From Agarophyton chilense (Eukaryota; Rhodophyta; Florideophyceae; Gracilariales; Gracilariaceae): DNA of 64,000 nucleotides. A program made the position numbers and the translations under genes. The notes under the pieces are model-generated. The model saw nothing but the letters and a program-made list of their open reading frames with translations, ran no database searches and had not been told where the DNA came from. Positions 32,725 through 43,895 of the stretch are shown here, piece by piece. Positions within the stretch are counted from its first letter, which is position 1. Each line of letters begins with the position of its first letter. The DNA lies in the NCBI GenBank assembly GCA_030374765.1, contig JARGXX010000022.1, positions 620,001 to 684,000 of the forward strand, given 5' to 3'.

Positions 32725-34020
32725 TTGGACACAGGAAAGTTAGTGAAGTGCATAGCGAGAAGCGTTGTCGATGGTGAGAATTCTATTGTTTATATGACTT
32801 ATCCCAGAAATAGAACGGGTGACCGCAAAGGTGAGAGTGGGGGTTCGGACATGATGTGAATCGGTGCGCTGGACACGACCTGTAGCTGTGTGAAGCAATG
32901 TATCAGAAGTGGTGGAGGGAAGCTGAACTTATAATGGATTAGTAGGGATTACGTAAGAATCAGAAGCGGCAGTGATCGAAGGTGGGGACGATAATAAAAA
33001 TAAGCGCAAGGTGTAGATCTGCTGCGCACCGGTAGGGAAAAGAAAGCGCGCGGCAGCCCATAATCACTTTGAGGCGACGCCAAGACTTAATTTGGACAGA
33101 GCAAACGACGTGCGTAGCGTATCGCTCTGTAAGCTTTTCGAACATTCACTTGACGAATTTCACCACCGGAGAGGATCCCTAGCAATAGCAAATGCAGTCC
33201 CAGGCCGCTTAAGTTCCCCCTTATCCGTCGCTGTGATACCCAGTTGTTCTGCCTAAACTTGAGATGCCATGTAATTTTCACCTTCCGTTTTGAACCAGGC
33301 ATACAGGTAGATTCACCTGTTCCAAATCAATATCAGACTGAGCTCAAGACGGTGCTCACTTTACCTTTCTCCCTGTATCCCCTCTCGCAATTTCCATTGA
33401 GCGAAATGTCAAGTAGATCCGTGACCCTTCATTAGCACTCGGAACCCTAGCGCAAAGGTAGAGCGACAGAAAGTTTCAGTGTTACACGTTGCACACCTAT
33501 AATCGGAGCCGAAAAATATCTAGCCCTCAAACCTAAAATAAACGCAGAACCACCGTTCTAGCAAACCCACCTCCGAGAGCAGGCCTTCCACTATTCAATT
33601 TGGCGTCCATCTCCACTGCCTGAACGCCTGACATGAATTCCCCCGAAACGAAACAGCAAAAGAGGCCTTTTTCGCCCCGCCTTCGTCCCAGCCCTGCCGC
33701 TCACGGCCGCTTATCCTGCTGTTTGTTGGCATTAGTAACCAGCTAGGTACCGTTTTGCACCACATTTCTGTCCGTCGCACGCACCTTCCTTCCATGGCCT
33801 TCAATGAAACACAAAAATTACAACTATACCTGACTGGCGTCGATAACTCGCCGTAACTACTTTGTCTGCTTCTGTGCTGTTCATTTGCATGAGTTTCTCG
33901 TGGAGTTTCAGCGAAGGGGTCTCCAATTGTTCCCCAAATTGTCCTTTCTGGTCGGGCTACTGGCTCTGCCATATCTATAACCAATACCTCAGAGGTCGAA
34001 ACTGAGTTCTTCTGTTAGCG
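32725..34020. other. No clearly supported gene; weak ORF 33595-33984 (-)
   Basis: The - strand frame 33984-33595 (129 codons) begins MVIDMAEPVARPERTIWGTI and has a GTATAG after the first 50 or so codons that could be a splice donor, but no partner exon was recognised. The rest holds only short frames. Confidence 0.25.
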
Positions 34021-34485
34021 GATTTCACTCTGGGAGGGCTTGTCATTTTAGTGAACGTGCACTCTCGCCGAGATGACGATTCGTATCACACAAAATTGCT
34101 TGTAGAGTCCTGTCTCTTGAAGGAAGACGAGAAGAAAAGGAGAGTGCGCACCAAGCGTGTTGAGATGGAGGCTTTGAATGACCACGAAACTTCTGCAGAC
34201 GACAACTACTTAATGAAAGCATTTAGAGAATTAGTATCGGATTTCAATACTGAGGATCAAAAAGAGACAAACGAAGACCTATAGTCCTCTAAGAAGTGTG
34301 GAAAACAGCAGCTCGATTTGGGAAACACTCAAGAGTGTGAAACAGGAATCTCCGTGCTTGACAAACCTGATAACGGTGATTTTACCTCTCCAACTTCATT
34401 GCAATCGGATCAAAGGAAAGTCTCAGAACGTAGACCAAGGGATTCAGATGTTATGCCTGCTTTAGTCATTTTTAGTAATGCTTGA
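34021..34485 (+). pseudogene. Coding-looking frame with one in-frame TAG, function unknown
   Basis: One + strand frame stays open from about 34006 to 34485 apart from a TAG at 34282-34284. It reads as a hydrophilic, acidic/basic protein (EDEKKRRVRTKRVEMEALND, then FRELVSDFNTEDQKETNEDL, stop, SSKKCGKQQLDLGNTQECET) and ends at a natural TGA. There are no ATG-proximal motifs and no known domain. The regular composition on both sides of the TAG suggests a recently broken gene. Confidence 0.3.
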
Positions 34486-35699
34486 CCCTGTAGCCTCTTT
34501 TCGGCGGTTTTACAATGTATTGTGCTGCGTCTTTTTTGTTCTTTGTAGTATTTATGAATAATTACCACTTGTGTATAGATCAATTATCTCCTTCTTTGGT
34601 GTCTAGAAACGCGCCGATCATAATTTGCCCTTTTGGTTCTGGATGATATCAAACAGTTGCTCTATGTTTTGTGTGAGGAGTGCATTTTTATAGTTTTACC
34701 AGGGGAACACTTTTCATTTTAAAAAGTGATGGAAGTGGCGTGATTTGCACTGTACAAGGGTACGGTAATTAGATATAAGGCGCCACACGAAAGCTTTGAA
34801 TCGGAAAAAGTCTGTGGTGCGGGATCTGGAGACGGGCTCCTTCTATTGGACTTTGGACGGAGCTCGAGACTCCACTTCTGGCTGGGTTTGAGGTGCAAAG
34901 ACAGCAGCACCTCGAAAAGAGCGGTTTCAGATATTGACCATCTCGGCCGACAGCAAAGTCCTATTCGCTGGAGCAACCTCTAATAACTTCTGCGTCTACC
35001 ATGTTTCGAAAGAAAGGAATCCAACGTTTGTCAACACAAAATCAGGCCTTTTACGGTCTAATATATAAGAGAGTCTAAAACGAAGTGGCTATGCGATTAA
35101 TACTATGAAAAACGATGACGAGCAGGTTGAGGATTACGAGGAGGCACGAATTTCGAACCAGAGGTCACTTTCGGGTCGCCTGTCTGAGTAAATATGTCGT
35201 CGTATTCAAATCTTGAAGAAGGAAGTGATCCGCTTTACCATATGTACCAGAGGCCGATTGTAATCTGCGGTGACACTTGGAAATGTTTTGATTTATTGGG
35301 AACATGGAGGTTAAGTAGCTGATGAGCTCTTATTTGACAGTACAAACTCGGAAGTAGATATAACGGCATAAAACTCAGCTGAAGAGGGTGATCACGTGAT
35401 AGTTATCGCACAGGTTTTAAGATTGAATGAGATATTCATACTCAACTGTTTCCTCGTAAGGGTACCGGTGTCTTTGATTCACGAGCTTCCCAAAGGCATC
35501 TCAGTTTTGTACTTAACCTCGTTCTATTGCTCGCATGGCGCTTAGATAACACTGCTCATTTCGCCTTCAACATTCATTTGAAGATTTAATTGATTCTTGC
35601 GAAGGGGAGCATTCTGCATAGGATCGTTCCGAACTCATCAACTGTTCATAAGACGACCGAGATCGTCAGTTGGCTAGCGGTGCGTCGTCAGAGCTCCAG
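34486..35699. other. No recognisable gene
   Basis: AT-rich with short frames only. A 35590-35784 + strand frame is antisense to the start of the next relic. Confidence 0.4.
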
Positions 35700-36654
35700 T
35701 CAAGACCGGCTGCCTAAAAAAACCAGCCCGAATGATCCCAATGAGTTCATTTTTCTTATCAGAAGGAAGGGAGCTCCAGATTGAACTTTATCTGTATTTT
35801 CAGTAAAACATAGCGATAAATTCTGCTTACATGCCCCATACCGAGGTTTAATCTCTTCCTCAAACCTATTGAGTTTAATGACAGACAGTGTAATTTCTCT
35901 ATCCTTCTTTTTCTCCATACAAAAATTGTGCAACATCATACATCTGCACACAATTTGCGCACATTTCGAAACCTTGTAGTTTTGCATCTTCTTCAATATT
36001 CGCCATTTCTATCGCAGGACCCCGAACGCTTGCACCACATGCATCCGTAAGGACGATATAAAAAATTGTAACCATCTTATTACCAAGTCCGCACTTGAGA
36101 CGTGAGATGGAGAGTAATAAGCTTTATAGTGCAAGTATATGCCTCATCACAAAAAATAAAAAATTCTACTGATAGCCCGAATTCTTGAGGTACTGTGATA
36201 CATTTGAAGCCGCATATGCCAAGGCATCATGAGTTGAACCGACATATCGAACTGAAAAGAAAAGAAAAAAGTACTTCGAATCAACTACACCCTGAACTGG
36301 ATGTGCATAAAATCTTTTTCGGCAAGAATACTTCGCCGCGTTATTTGGAGGCTTGATCTGAATCAAAATTTCATCGTTCGCTTCAACAAAGCCAGTGAAA
36401 CGGCTTAGAACCCTACGCGACGTTTTGAAGCCACAGGACATCTTATCAAGATCTTCAAAACTCGAAGGACTGCCAGGAAGATCCAACTCTATGTCTAAAG
36501 CTGAACAAGTCTCGTCAAATATGTGGTACAAAGTCGATTTGTGTGTACTAAATAGTTGGTAGATATCAGACGCATCCCCTTTTGCTAGAATACCGAGCGT
36601 TATTGACAGCCGTATTTCAATTTCAATGATAGGACGCCCGGATCTCGTTCCCAT
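35700..36654 (-). pseudogene. PIF/Harbinger transposase remnant
   Basis: Frame 36654-36166 (162 codons) reads GRPIIEIEIRLSITLGILAK, then YQLFSTHKSTLYHIFDETC, the N-terminal HTH-like part of Harbinger nucleases. Next come FTGFVEANDEILIQIKPPNN (position of the first catalytic Asp in 'GA.DGT.IPI..P', here AND), FYAHPVQGVVDSKYFF and YVGSTHDALAYAAS. Past the stop, CDEAYTCTIKLITLHLTSQ carries the second Asp, and RMHVVQAFGVLR is the 'R..VEQAFG' block with catalytic Glu changed to Val. CRCMMLHNFC matches the end of the domain. Three stops and a shift make it inactive. A Myb-like partner gene was not recognised. Confidence 0.8.
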
Positions 36655-37141
36655 GTAAACGTGTTTTGAAAGATATGGCTTTCCTCTTGCAACCAGGCGG
36701 TATGAAGATCACCAGTATATCAGGTATATATCTCCGCAACAGGAATTGCTATGGTATCCTGTAACGGACTCGAAGGTTACATTTTTCTTTCCAAGAACCG
36801 GCGACGTTGGCGATTTGGTGGACGCCTTCTGAGACTTCATTGCAATTGCCCATATTTGCAGGCATGCTCCACCTAAAATAGATCGAGATCTGTCATTTGA
36901 AAATGCTGAAATAATGAAGGGATTCATCCTTACGTCAGGGTCGCCACGCCTTTTCATGTGGCGATACAAGCAAGTACATCACGTATGACATCGATCGCTC
37001 ATGGTCTTGAATGCTTATTTGGGTTGCGATGCGTTGCAAATGCGCTCCTACATCGCATGCAGACGTAACACGTTGTCAACGCTCAAGGAATCGCCTATGT
37101 AGAAGCTTTTACCACAAGCAGATTATTCGCAAAAAGACCCG
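36655..37141. other. No recognisable gene upstream of the Harbinger relic
   Basis: The - strand frame 36969-36709 (86 codons) could be worn Harbinger 5' sequence. No domain or TIR was seen. Confidence 0.3.
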
Positions 37142-37585
37142 ATGCACACAAGGTGGAATGGCGGGCAGGCATTCGAACGGAGAAAAAATATACGCTACTC
37201 TAGACTGCATCTGCGCACCGCGAGATCACAGCCTGTGATTCAAATTGACGTAGCTAACGGTGTATCGTTTGTGTTGCGCCACGTTCCGCAATCGCCTCAC
37301 GTCGAGCTTCAGCTGCCACCCAAGTTCGACCCCACTCACATCCCGTTGCACGCTCCGCCGTCGCTACCAGTCGTCATCGTTCTGCACGCCCTGGAATCAA
37401 ACGCCGCAGGCATTTTCACACCCCATATCGTGTCAGCACTCAAGACTCATCTTTCGAAGTGTTTTTTCTCAACCATCGCTCATGCGCTCCTGAAGAACGG
37501 CCTCCAAACACTCTACGACTCTACCACATCGGTTTTACAGAAGAAGTTCAAACAATACTGCCAGGAATCCAGTATGCCGCTATAA
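37142..37585 (+). CDS. Hypothetical ORF, 147 aa, possibly a fragment
   Basis: An intact 147-codon frame. It begins with a basic segment and continues with VIQIDVANGVSFVLRHVPQS and VVIVLHALESNAAGIFTPHI, a globular-looking protein. Coding-like text continues in other frames downstream (to about 38360), so it may be the N-terminal part of a longer decayed gene. I do not recognise it. Its GC content is somewhat higher than the sequence around it. Confidence 0.3.
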   Translation: MHTRWNGGQAFERRKNIRYSRLHLRTARSQPVIQIDVANGVSFVLRHVPQSPHVELQLPPKFDPTHIPLHAPPSLPVVIVLHALESNAAGIFTPHIVSALKTHLSKCFFSTIAHALLKNGLQTLYDSTTSVLQKKFKQYCQESSMPL

Positions 37586-39599
37586 CCTTCTTTATTCAAC
37601 CCTGTCAAGTCCATCTCCTAAGCTTTTCTCTGCGTGCCAACATCGTCTTTCAATTCTTGGCAAAGCATCAGCAACGAGTCACCACTCATTTAAATGTTGT
37701 GGCCGCTACCATTTGAGACGCTGCCTGGCAGAGAAAAAAAGAACAACTGAATTCGAGGCGCTGTATACAGCGATATAATCGTCGCCACTTTGCAAACCAA
37801 GTTTGAGAAAGCCCTTCCGAACAGACTCAACCCGCATCCAGTAGATCCACAGCAGGTCTGCTTTTCAACTAGCATTGGCACTATCGCCGATGCTTTAATC
37901 TCCCCAGTTTTTAGCTCGAAATACTGTTTTGTCTATTATCGTTTGGTATAATGCCACTTTTTCGCCTACCAGCTCCGTTGCGTCTGTTGTTCTTGTCCTC
38001 ATCACACGTGCATTTTATTCTTTTATTCTCACAAACTGCAGACGACTTTTACCTGTGTCCAATTCATCTTGTGCTCGCTGGTGCTGATAAAAGCTCGCAA
38101 AGTGCTCAAGCACGAATCCGTGCTCGCATGTATTATTAACTCTGCAGATCATCCGTTCTTTGATAAACAGTATGCAAACAGCTTTCTAACATATCAGTGC
38201 ATTAGATCTGCACCAATTTTGTTACACATTCCGCGCCATGGAGAACATTGCGCCTTCCTCGACGAGTCAACGTACAGAAAAAGGACACCCGGCTGTTTCC
38301 AGATAGAGATTCTTCGCTTTTTTTCTCACGTACAGGACCTCACCAGGATATTCTACAAGTAACAATGAGCCACATACGCGATCGGCTTTCCTGTATGTAT
38401 CTTTATTACACCCACGCCAGGTTTTCATTACCGAGCTGTGCATCGCGGGAAACACGGGTAGCTTCAGATGCAAGTTTAGTACAACCGACCACGATTAGGT
38501 ACCAGTGCCAGGTTGTGTGCAAGGCAAAATAAAAGCTTCATCACAAATAATCATCCACAGCATGGATAAAGTGGTAATGCTCTGCTGTTTGAAGCATTTT
38601 GCTGCGATCGATTTTCAGCTTGCGTACCAAATTTCTTATATCTTTTACGGGCACTGGGTTGCCACCACTTTCACCTTATGAGAAAAGAACGAATCCTATA
38701 CGGTCAAAACGTTCTACCAATAGCAATAAAGGTCCCAGACCTCTCTGCACGTGTGAAAAAACAAACAAGCGGTTGCGCCAACACTCGTGTTTTAACAAGT
38801 GGCCTGACAGTATTTGAACTACCCTTCTGCACAAATCCTGAAAAGTACCCGAATATTCAGGCAATATACTGTAACTGAACGACGTCAAACACAAAATCTA
38901 TGATCTCTAGCGTTCAGAACAGGTTGTCCCCTTTACAGTCGAACTCGTTTTCCGAGCAAAAAAAGGTCCGCACCACCTCTTGTAGAAGTCTGCAACACAG
39001 TACTGTCAGTAACCAAGGCATTGAGCAAATCCGCGTGTACAAGATCTGTCGTGTTAATATTTCGCTTATCGACGAAATGTCCAACAGGGAAGCGACAGTG
39101 TATGACTTTTTGTTTGCTGTCAACTTCGTAGTCAATGCCGTGTACCAAATATTCGTTAAAGAGAAGGATGTCGCCGACAAGAGGCCAATATTGATCGCTT
39201 TTTAGGACATCGCAGTTTTTTCCTTGCTCTCCTGTGATCAAAATAATGATCGGTGAGACAGATTTGTACACCATTTGCCAAAGTAATGAGTAGTCTCAGA
39301 GAATGACGCTTGGGTTGCAGTGACTAGGTTTGCATTTGTGTAATCTTTGACATTAAGTTCATCCTGCATTGTTGAAATCGCTGTAAGAAGATGTTAAACC
39401 TTTCATCAAAAGTCAAAGGGTTTGGTCATGGTTTTGATCTGTGCACACTAGTGCACTGATACCGTTAAGTCTATTTCAAAATCATATGCCTCGCCCAAAA
39501 CTTGCGAATATCGACGTTTCGGATACTGTAAAACTAACAAAATCAGTTCGAAAAAATTTTTGAAATAAAAATACTGTTTCAAAGACATTAAGTTTATTG
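37586..39599. other. Mixed short frames, no recognisable gene
   Basis: Frames such as 38069-38362 (+) and 38933-39274 (-) are protein-like in places (PLVGDILLFNEYLVHGIDYE) but have no recognised domain. They overlap antisense frames of similar length. Confidence 0.3.
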
Positions 39600-39619
39600 C
39601 ACCTTTTTTACTTTAACGC

Positions 39620-41240
39620 CAGTTCAGTATTTTATTTTAGCTTCTGTAGCCTGTAAAACGCTTATAAAACGGTTCGGCATTGATTCTATAAAAGGATTGA
39701 TAGCATAGCATTACAGTCAATCTTTTCCAAGCAATCTTTCATACCATTTTTTAAATAAAAAAAAAATCAAATTACCTTCCTTGTCCATAAACTATTCAGG
39801 AAAACATTTCTCAAATGTTTTCAATAACGTTGAGGCCATGAGAGTGCGCAGCCTATTCCATAACTGACATATTTAGATTATCAAACCACTGTTTGATATA
39901 ATTATATTTATGCACATGTGCATTATCTTGCCGAAAAATGAATTCTTCTCTGTTCATGTCGTACAATCACCTCTGGGGTATGCTACTGTCTTGTCTCGGG
40001 AGCGTGTTGACGCTCAACCTTAGAAGGTAGACGTAGTAAACCTCGATGGTAACAGGGCACCGTGAAAACCCGCAGGGGCAAACGGCGGGGCAACTAGCCT
40101 ATACCGTGTAGGTAAACGATAGTAGGCGTCGACGCGCGGGAAAGCCTGTGTGGTAGTTGAGAAACAATAAACCAAAAGGTATAGTCGTGACCCAAGTGAT
40201 ATCTGTCTTCATCAGATTAGGATGGGGGAGGTGCAGTTCCCTATATGCAAGGGACTGCACTCTCCCGATCACCCGGGAGGTGCCAGAAAGGCACGGTCTC
40301 TGACCTAGTGTCAGAGACCTGGCCAACACTGGCTACAGTGCCAGGTGGCCACTCAACTACTGTACTAAAATACACATATTTACAATTACTATCACTAACA
40401 ATTACTCAACCAGAAGGTCCATGTCAACACTACACATGACTGACAACACCTAGATGGTAGCTCGCCCGGAGCTACGTGGCCGATGATTCCTCGCACCCAT
40501 CACCTACAAGGTCAGCGTAGTGAATCGGACACCTCATAGGTCAGCCCTTCCGCCACTTTACGACAGTTCATACAGTATTAAAACGGTATAAATAGTTTTC
40601 CATAGCCTTAGCATACTTCTTAAAGTCTACAGTAGTTTCGAAAAAGCTATTTCAGTGGCTTCGTTTCCAGTGCTTCCAGCCCAATTCATGACTGATGCTC
40701 TTAGAGAATATCTCGTCACTTCTCTTTCTTCTCTTTTTGTGGATTCTGTTTATAAAATTTATAGAAATCTGAACCTTCATTGTTGACTATTTTGCGTCAG
40801 AAAAAAATAACGCTACTTTATTGAGCTTTCTAATGATCATTATTATCGTACTATTCTACATTTTTTCGTTTATACTTTTATAAAAAGGCGTTTTCAATTT
40901 TTTGTACCTGAACAAATTGTGAATATTAACTGAACTTTATATAGTAGATTTTGATAAAAGCAAATTTAAAACCTTGATAAAATTTACCGCAAGATGAAGT
41001 AATTCGAAACAGTTTTTGCATAATTTTACGGTTGTTGGCTGGAAATAGTGACGTAAAACAGCTGGTTGAATGCATTATTTTGTATGGAGCTGGTTTTTTT
41101 CATGAAGTTGCAGATTGTTTTTGGGCTGCGCTTGAGTTTTCGCGCAATATTTGCTGGAATCATACCTTGACCACATAATTACATGATTTGCAGCTGTTCA
41201 GAACGTGTCAGACGCGGGTTACGAAGCATAATTGAGCTAA
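39620..41240 (-). pseudogene. Tc1/mariner transposase remnant 1, split by an insertion
   Basis: On the - strand: LRNPRLTRSEQLQIM (about 41230-41186) and GMIPANIARKLKRSPKTICN form the HTH domain. FFSDAK (about 40790) is at the first catalytic position, though Asp-Glu is altered. VMNWAGSTGNEATEIAFSKL follows. After an inserted block (about 39985-40560) the frame resumes with EEFIFRQDNAHVHKYNYIKQ (second catalytic Asp), then GLNVIENI (third catalytic Glu) and FLFKKWYERLLGKD. Multiple stops. The insert contains dispersed repeat A copy 2. Confidence 0.75.
40010..40490 (-). repeat. Dispersed repeat 'A', copy 2, nested in Tc1/mariner remnant 1
   Basis: Same family and orientation as 22470-22930. 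The flanking transposase reads on to either side, so this copy landed in an existing mariner element. The inserted block runs from about 39985 to 40560, somewhat longer than the aligned repeat. Exact ends and a target duplication could not be fixed by eye. Confidence 0.6.
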
Positions 41241-42602
41241 TAATTGTATAAAGGATAAATTTTCGAAACAGTCTTTTGGATTTTATGGTTTTTATTTGGT
41301 GTGAAATGTGCTCTGCAGGACGTGAAATGCCCATTTGGTCCAGTTTTCGTCAAGGGATATATTTTTGAAACGCACTTTATATCATCATGGACTGGTTCGG
41401 AAAAGTGAGTGATAATAAATGGCTGAGGTTTTTGAAATTTTATAAAGTATCACGGTCACTGGTGCCTACGGTCACTGGGGTTTAGACAGACCCATAGTCT
41501 TTATTTCCGTTGTAGGGTTTTTTCTTTTTTTCTTTATATTGTTTACACTAAGCCATGGGACACATTTACCATCGCCATTTTGGGCAATGAATAGTCCAGC
41601 ACAGCTTGAGAATATACGAGGATCATTGATACTTAATATTCAACAAAAGCCTATTTCTGTCGGCATACGGAGGTATAAATCTCAAACTGTAGTTCAACGA
41701 GTTTACAAAAGCTTCTTTCAAAGAGAGCAGTATATATTTTTCTTACTCCTGCAAGTACTTATCAAGAGTGTCTGCAGCTATGCCGTACGAGAGTATTCGA
41801 AACGCTGCATTTTCTCGTGCTACTGGATGGATGTCTTTTTTTCGATTTTTGTCAGCCCTCTACACAAATATATTCTTGCCGTTTATAGATTTTAGTATGC
41901 GGTTGAATATGTGATGCAGCATGAAAAACTGACGCTTAAAGTCAGTAGCACAGTACTTCGCTCGGCGAAAGAAATAATCAGCGTATAAACGTCTAACAGC
42001 GTACTCAACGTTTCATGGTTTGTTTGGGAACTTGTTTTGAATTGATCCAAGACTTGATCGAACCGCGATTTGTCGTTCAAACCCTGGAAGAATTTCTGTT
42101 GCTATGAGATTGGCAACATTCTCATCGCCGCTGTTATCCTCGCTTTCCGTACCAGAATTCATGTTTGTATGATGGATGATAGAAATGTGGGCAGAGTTTG
42201 CGAGTCTCTATCTATCTATGCAGAAAGAAGGGCATATCGAATATATGATCCAATTAATTTCGTACACGTTCCAGGGAAAAAAGTCCAATACAGTGCGCGA
42301 AATCCAATTAAAGCCACCCCCCTTTTTGATGATGCACCCAATTTCTCTTATGTTCCTCTCCACCGTCTCTCTAGTAACGCTTAAAAAGAACAAATGAAAC
42401 ACTTTAGACGCCATTAATAAATCTTTTCTACTTATATACAATGTCAATAACACTATGTACAGAAAACATCCCTGAAATCTAATTAAAGTCCACTACCGTA
42501 TTTTTTTCTGTGAACAAACGCGCGCGCATTTTGAATAAAACAAAAGCTCTAACAACATTCTCCTAAACACTTTCTACAACTTCAAAGTCCAAGAACAAAA
42601 AA
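41241..42602. other. AT-rich sequence between two mariner relics
   Basis: Short frames only (for example 41539-41895, +), without known domains. It should contain terminal inverted repeats of the flanking mariner copies, but none were recognised. Confidence 0.35.
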
Positions 42603-43579
42603 ATGGGCCGTGGATAACCTTTAACGAATACAGAAAAAGATATGATACTTGCAGCTTCATTTCATTGCTGTTTGCAAAGAGAAATTGCTCAAACCATTGG
42701 ACTCTCTCGCATTTGGTCCAACATTTTCTCAAAGATCCCGAAAACTACAAAAAAAGTTATAAAGGCTCTAACAACAACAAAATGAATTTGATGGCGAAAA
42801 GAGCTCTTCTTCGCTCGGCATCAAACTCATCTATCTTTGCGAGAGAACTCCGTAAAGATCTTTCTCTCTCGGTTTCGATCAGGCGCATACAACAAGTGTT
42901 ACATAATGATCCATATTTAATCTATAAGAAAATGAAGAAAGTACAATTGATGACAAAAATAAATAAAAAGAAAAGGTTTGTTTGGGCTCGAGAGAACATG
43001 GAATTTTATATGACAAAATGGAAGAAACCCATTTTTTCTGATGAGAAGAAATTTAACTTAGATGGACCAGATAAATTTCCTCATTATTGGCATGATAAAA
43101 GGAAGAAAGAGATTAATTTTTCTAAGCGACAAAATGGAGGGGATTCTGTGATGCTTTGGGGTGCTTTTTTTACTATAGTTTAAGTAAGCTGGTTGTTTGC
43201 GTCGGTAAAATGGATTAAATGAAGTATTGCAAGGTGTTGCAGAAAGAATTGCTCCCATTTGCGGCCGAAACTTCAGCAAGACGGGGCTTCTATACACTGT
43301 TCAGTGTTTACTACAAAGTGGTTGGCTGATCATAATGTTAATGTTTTACAGTGGCCAGCCAAGTCACCTCACTTGAACATTATGGAAAACATTTGGGGGA
43401 TTTTAGCACGCCGCGTTTACGCCAATTAGCGCCAATTCCAAGATGTTGGAACGCTTTTGGAATATGTGACTGAATGTTGGAATAATATGAGCGAAGAGTT
43501 TAGTAAATCACTTTACAGCTCTATACAGGAGCGCTGTATTCAAGTGGTAGAGAAAAAGGGTGAAATGACTAAGTATTGA
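42603..43579 (+). pseudogene. Tc1/mariner transposase remnant 2
   Basis: Starts at ATG 42603 (MGRG, stop, PLTNTEKDMILAAS), followed by the HTH segment QREIAQTIGLSR. After a frameshift near 42720 the frame 42665-43183 runs through WKKPIFSDEKKFNLDGPD (first catalytic Asp, in SDE) and SVMLWGAF. Past a second break, LQQDGASIHCS holds the second Asp and SPHLNIMENIWGILARRVYA the third catalytic Glu. It ends at TGA 43577-43579. At least one early stop and two frameshifts. It is distinct in sequence from remnant 1 and runs the opposite way. Confidence 0.85.
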
Positions 43580-43839
43580 ATGAAATAAATGTGTTTCTTT
43601 GTTTTGGCCTTTATTTAGATTTCGCTATCTTGTTCAGGATTTTGTAAAGTTCAGAAAACTGTGGGCTAGGTCTGGTTCTGCAAAGCTCTGAAACTAGTTT
43701 TTTAATGGTTTTATAAGTACTGACTACGGTAAATGTCCCAGTTGCCGACTGTGGATGGCAGTAAGGAGGAATAGGGTGGTGGCTTTATCCAGATTTCGCG
43801 CACTGTACCTTGCCGGGTAGAGATGCTCTAAGATCCCTA

Positions 43840-43895
43840 TTCTCTGCATATCCTATAACAACAATATGTATTGTTGTTATAAGATATGCAGAGAA
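43840..43895. repeat. Near-perfect 27-bp palindrome (hairpin)
   Basis: tctctgcatatcctataaca and its continuation are mirrored by the reverse complement ending tatgcagaga, around a 2-base centre at 43867-43868, with one mismatch. It could be a transcript hairpin or a fold-back remnant of a mobile element. Confidence 0.75.
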
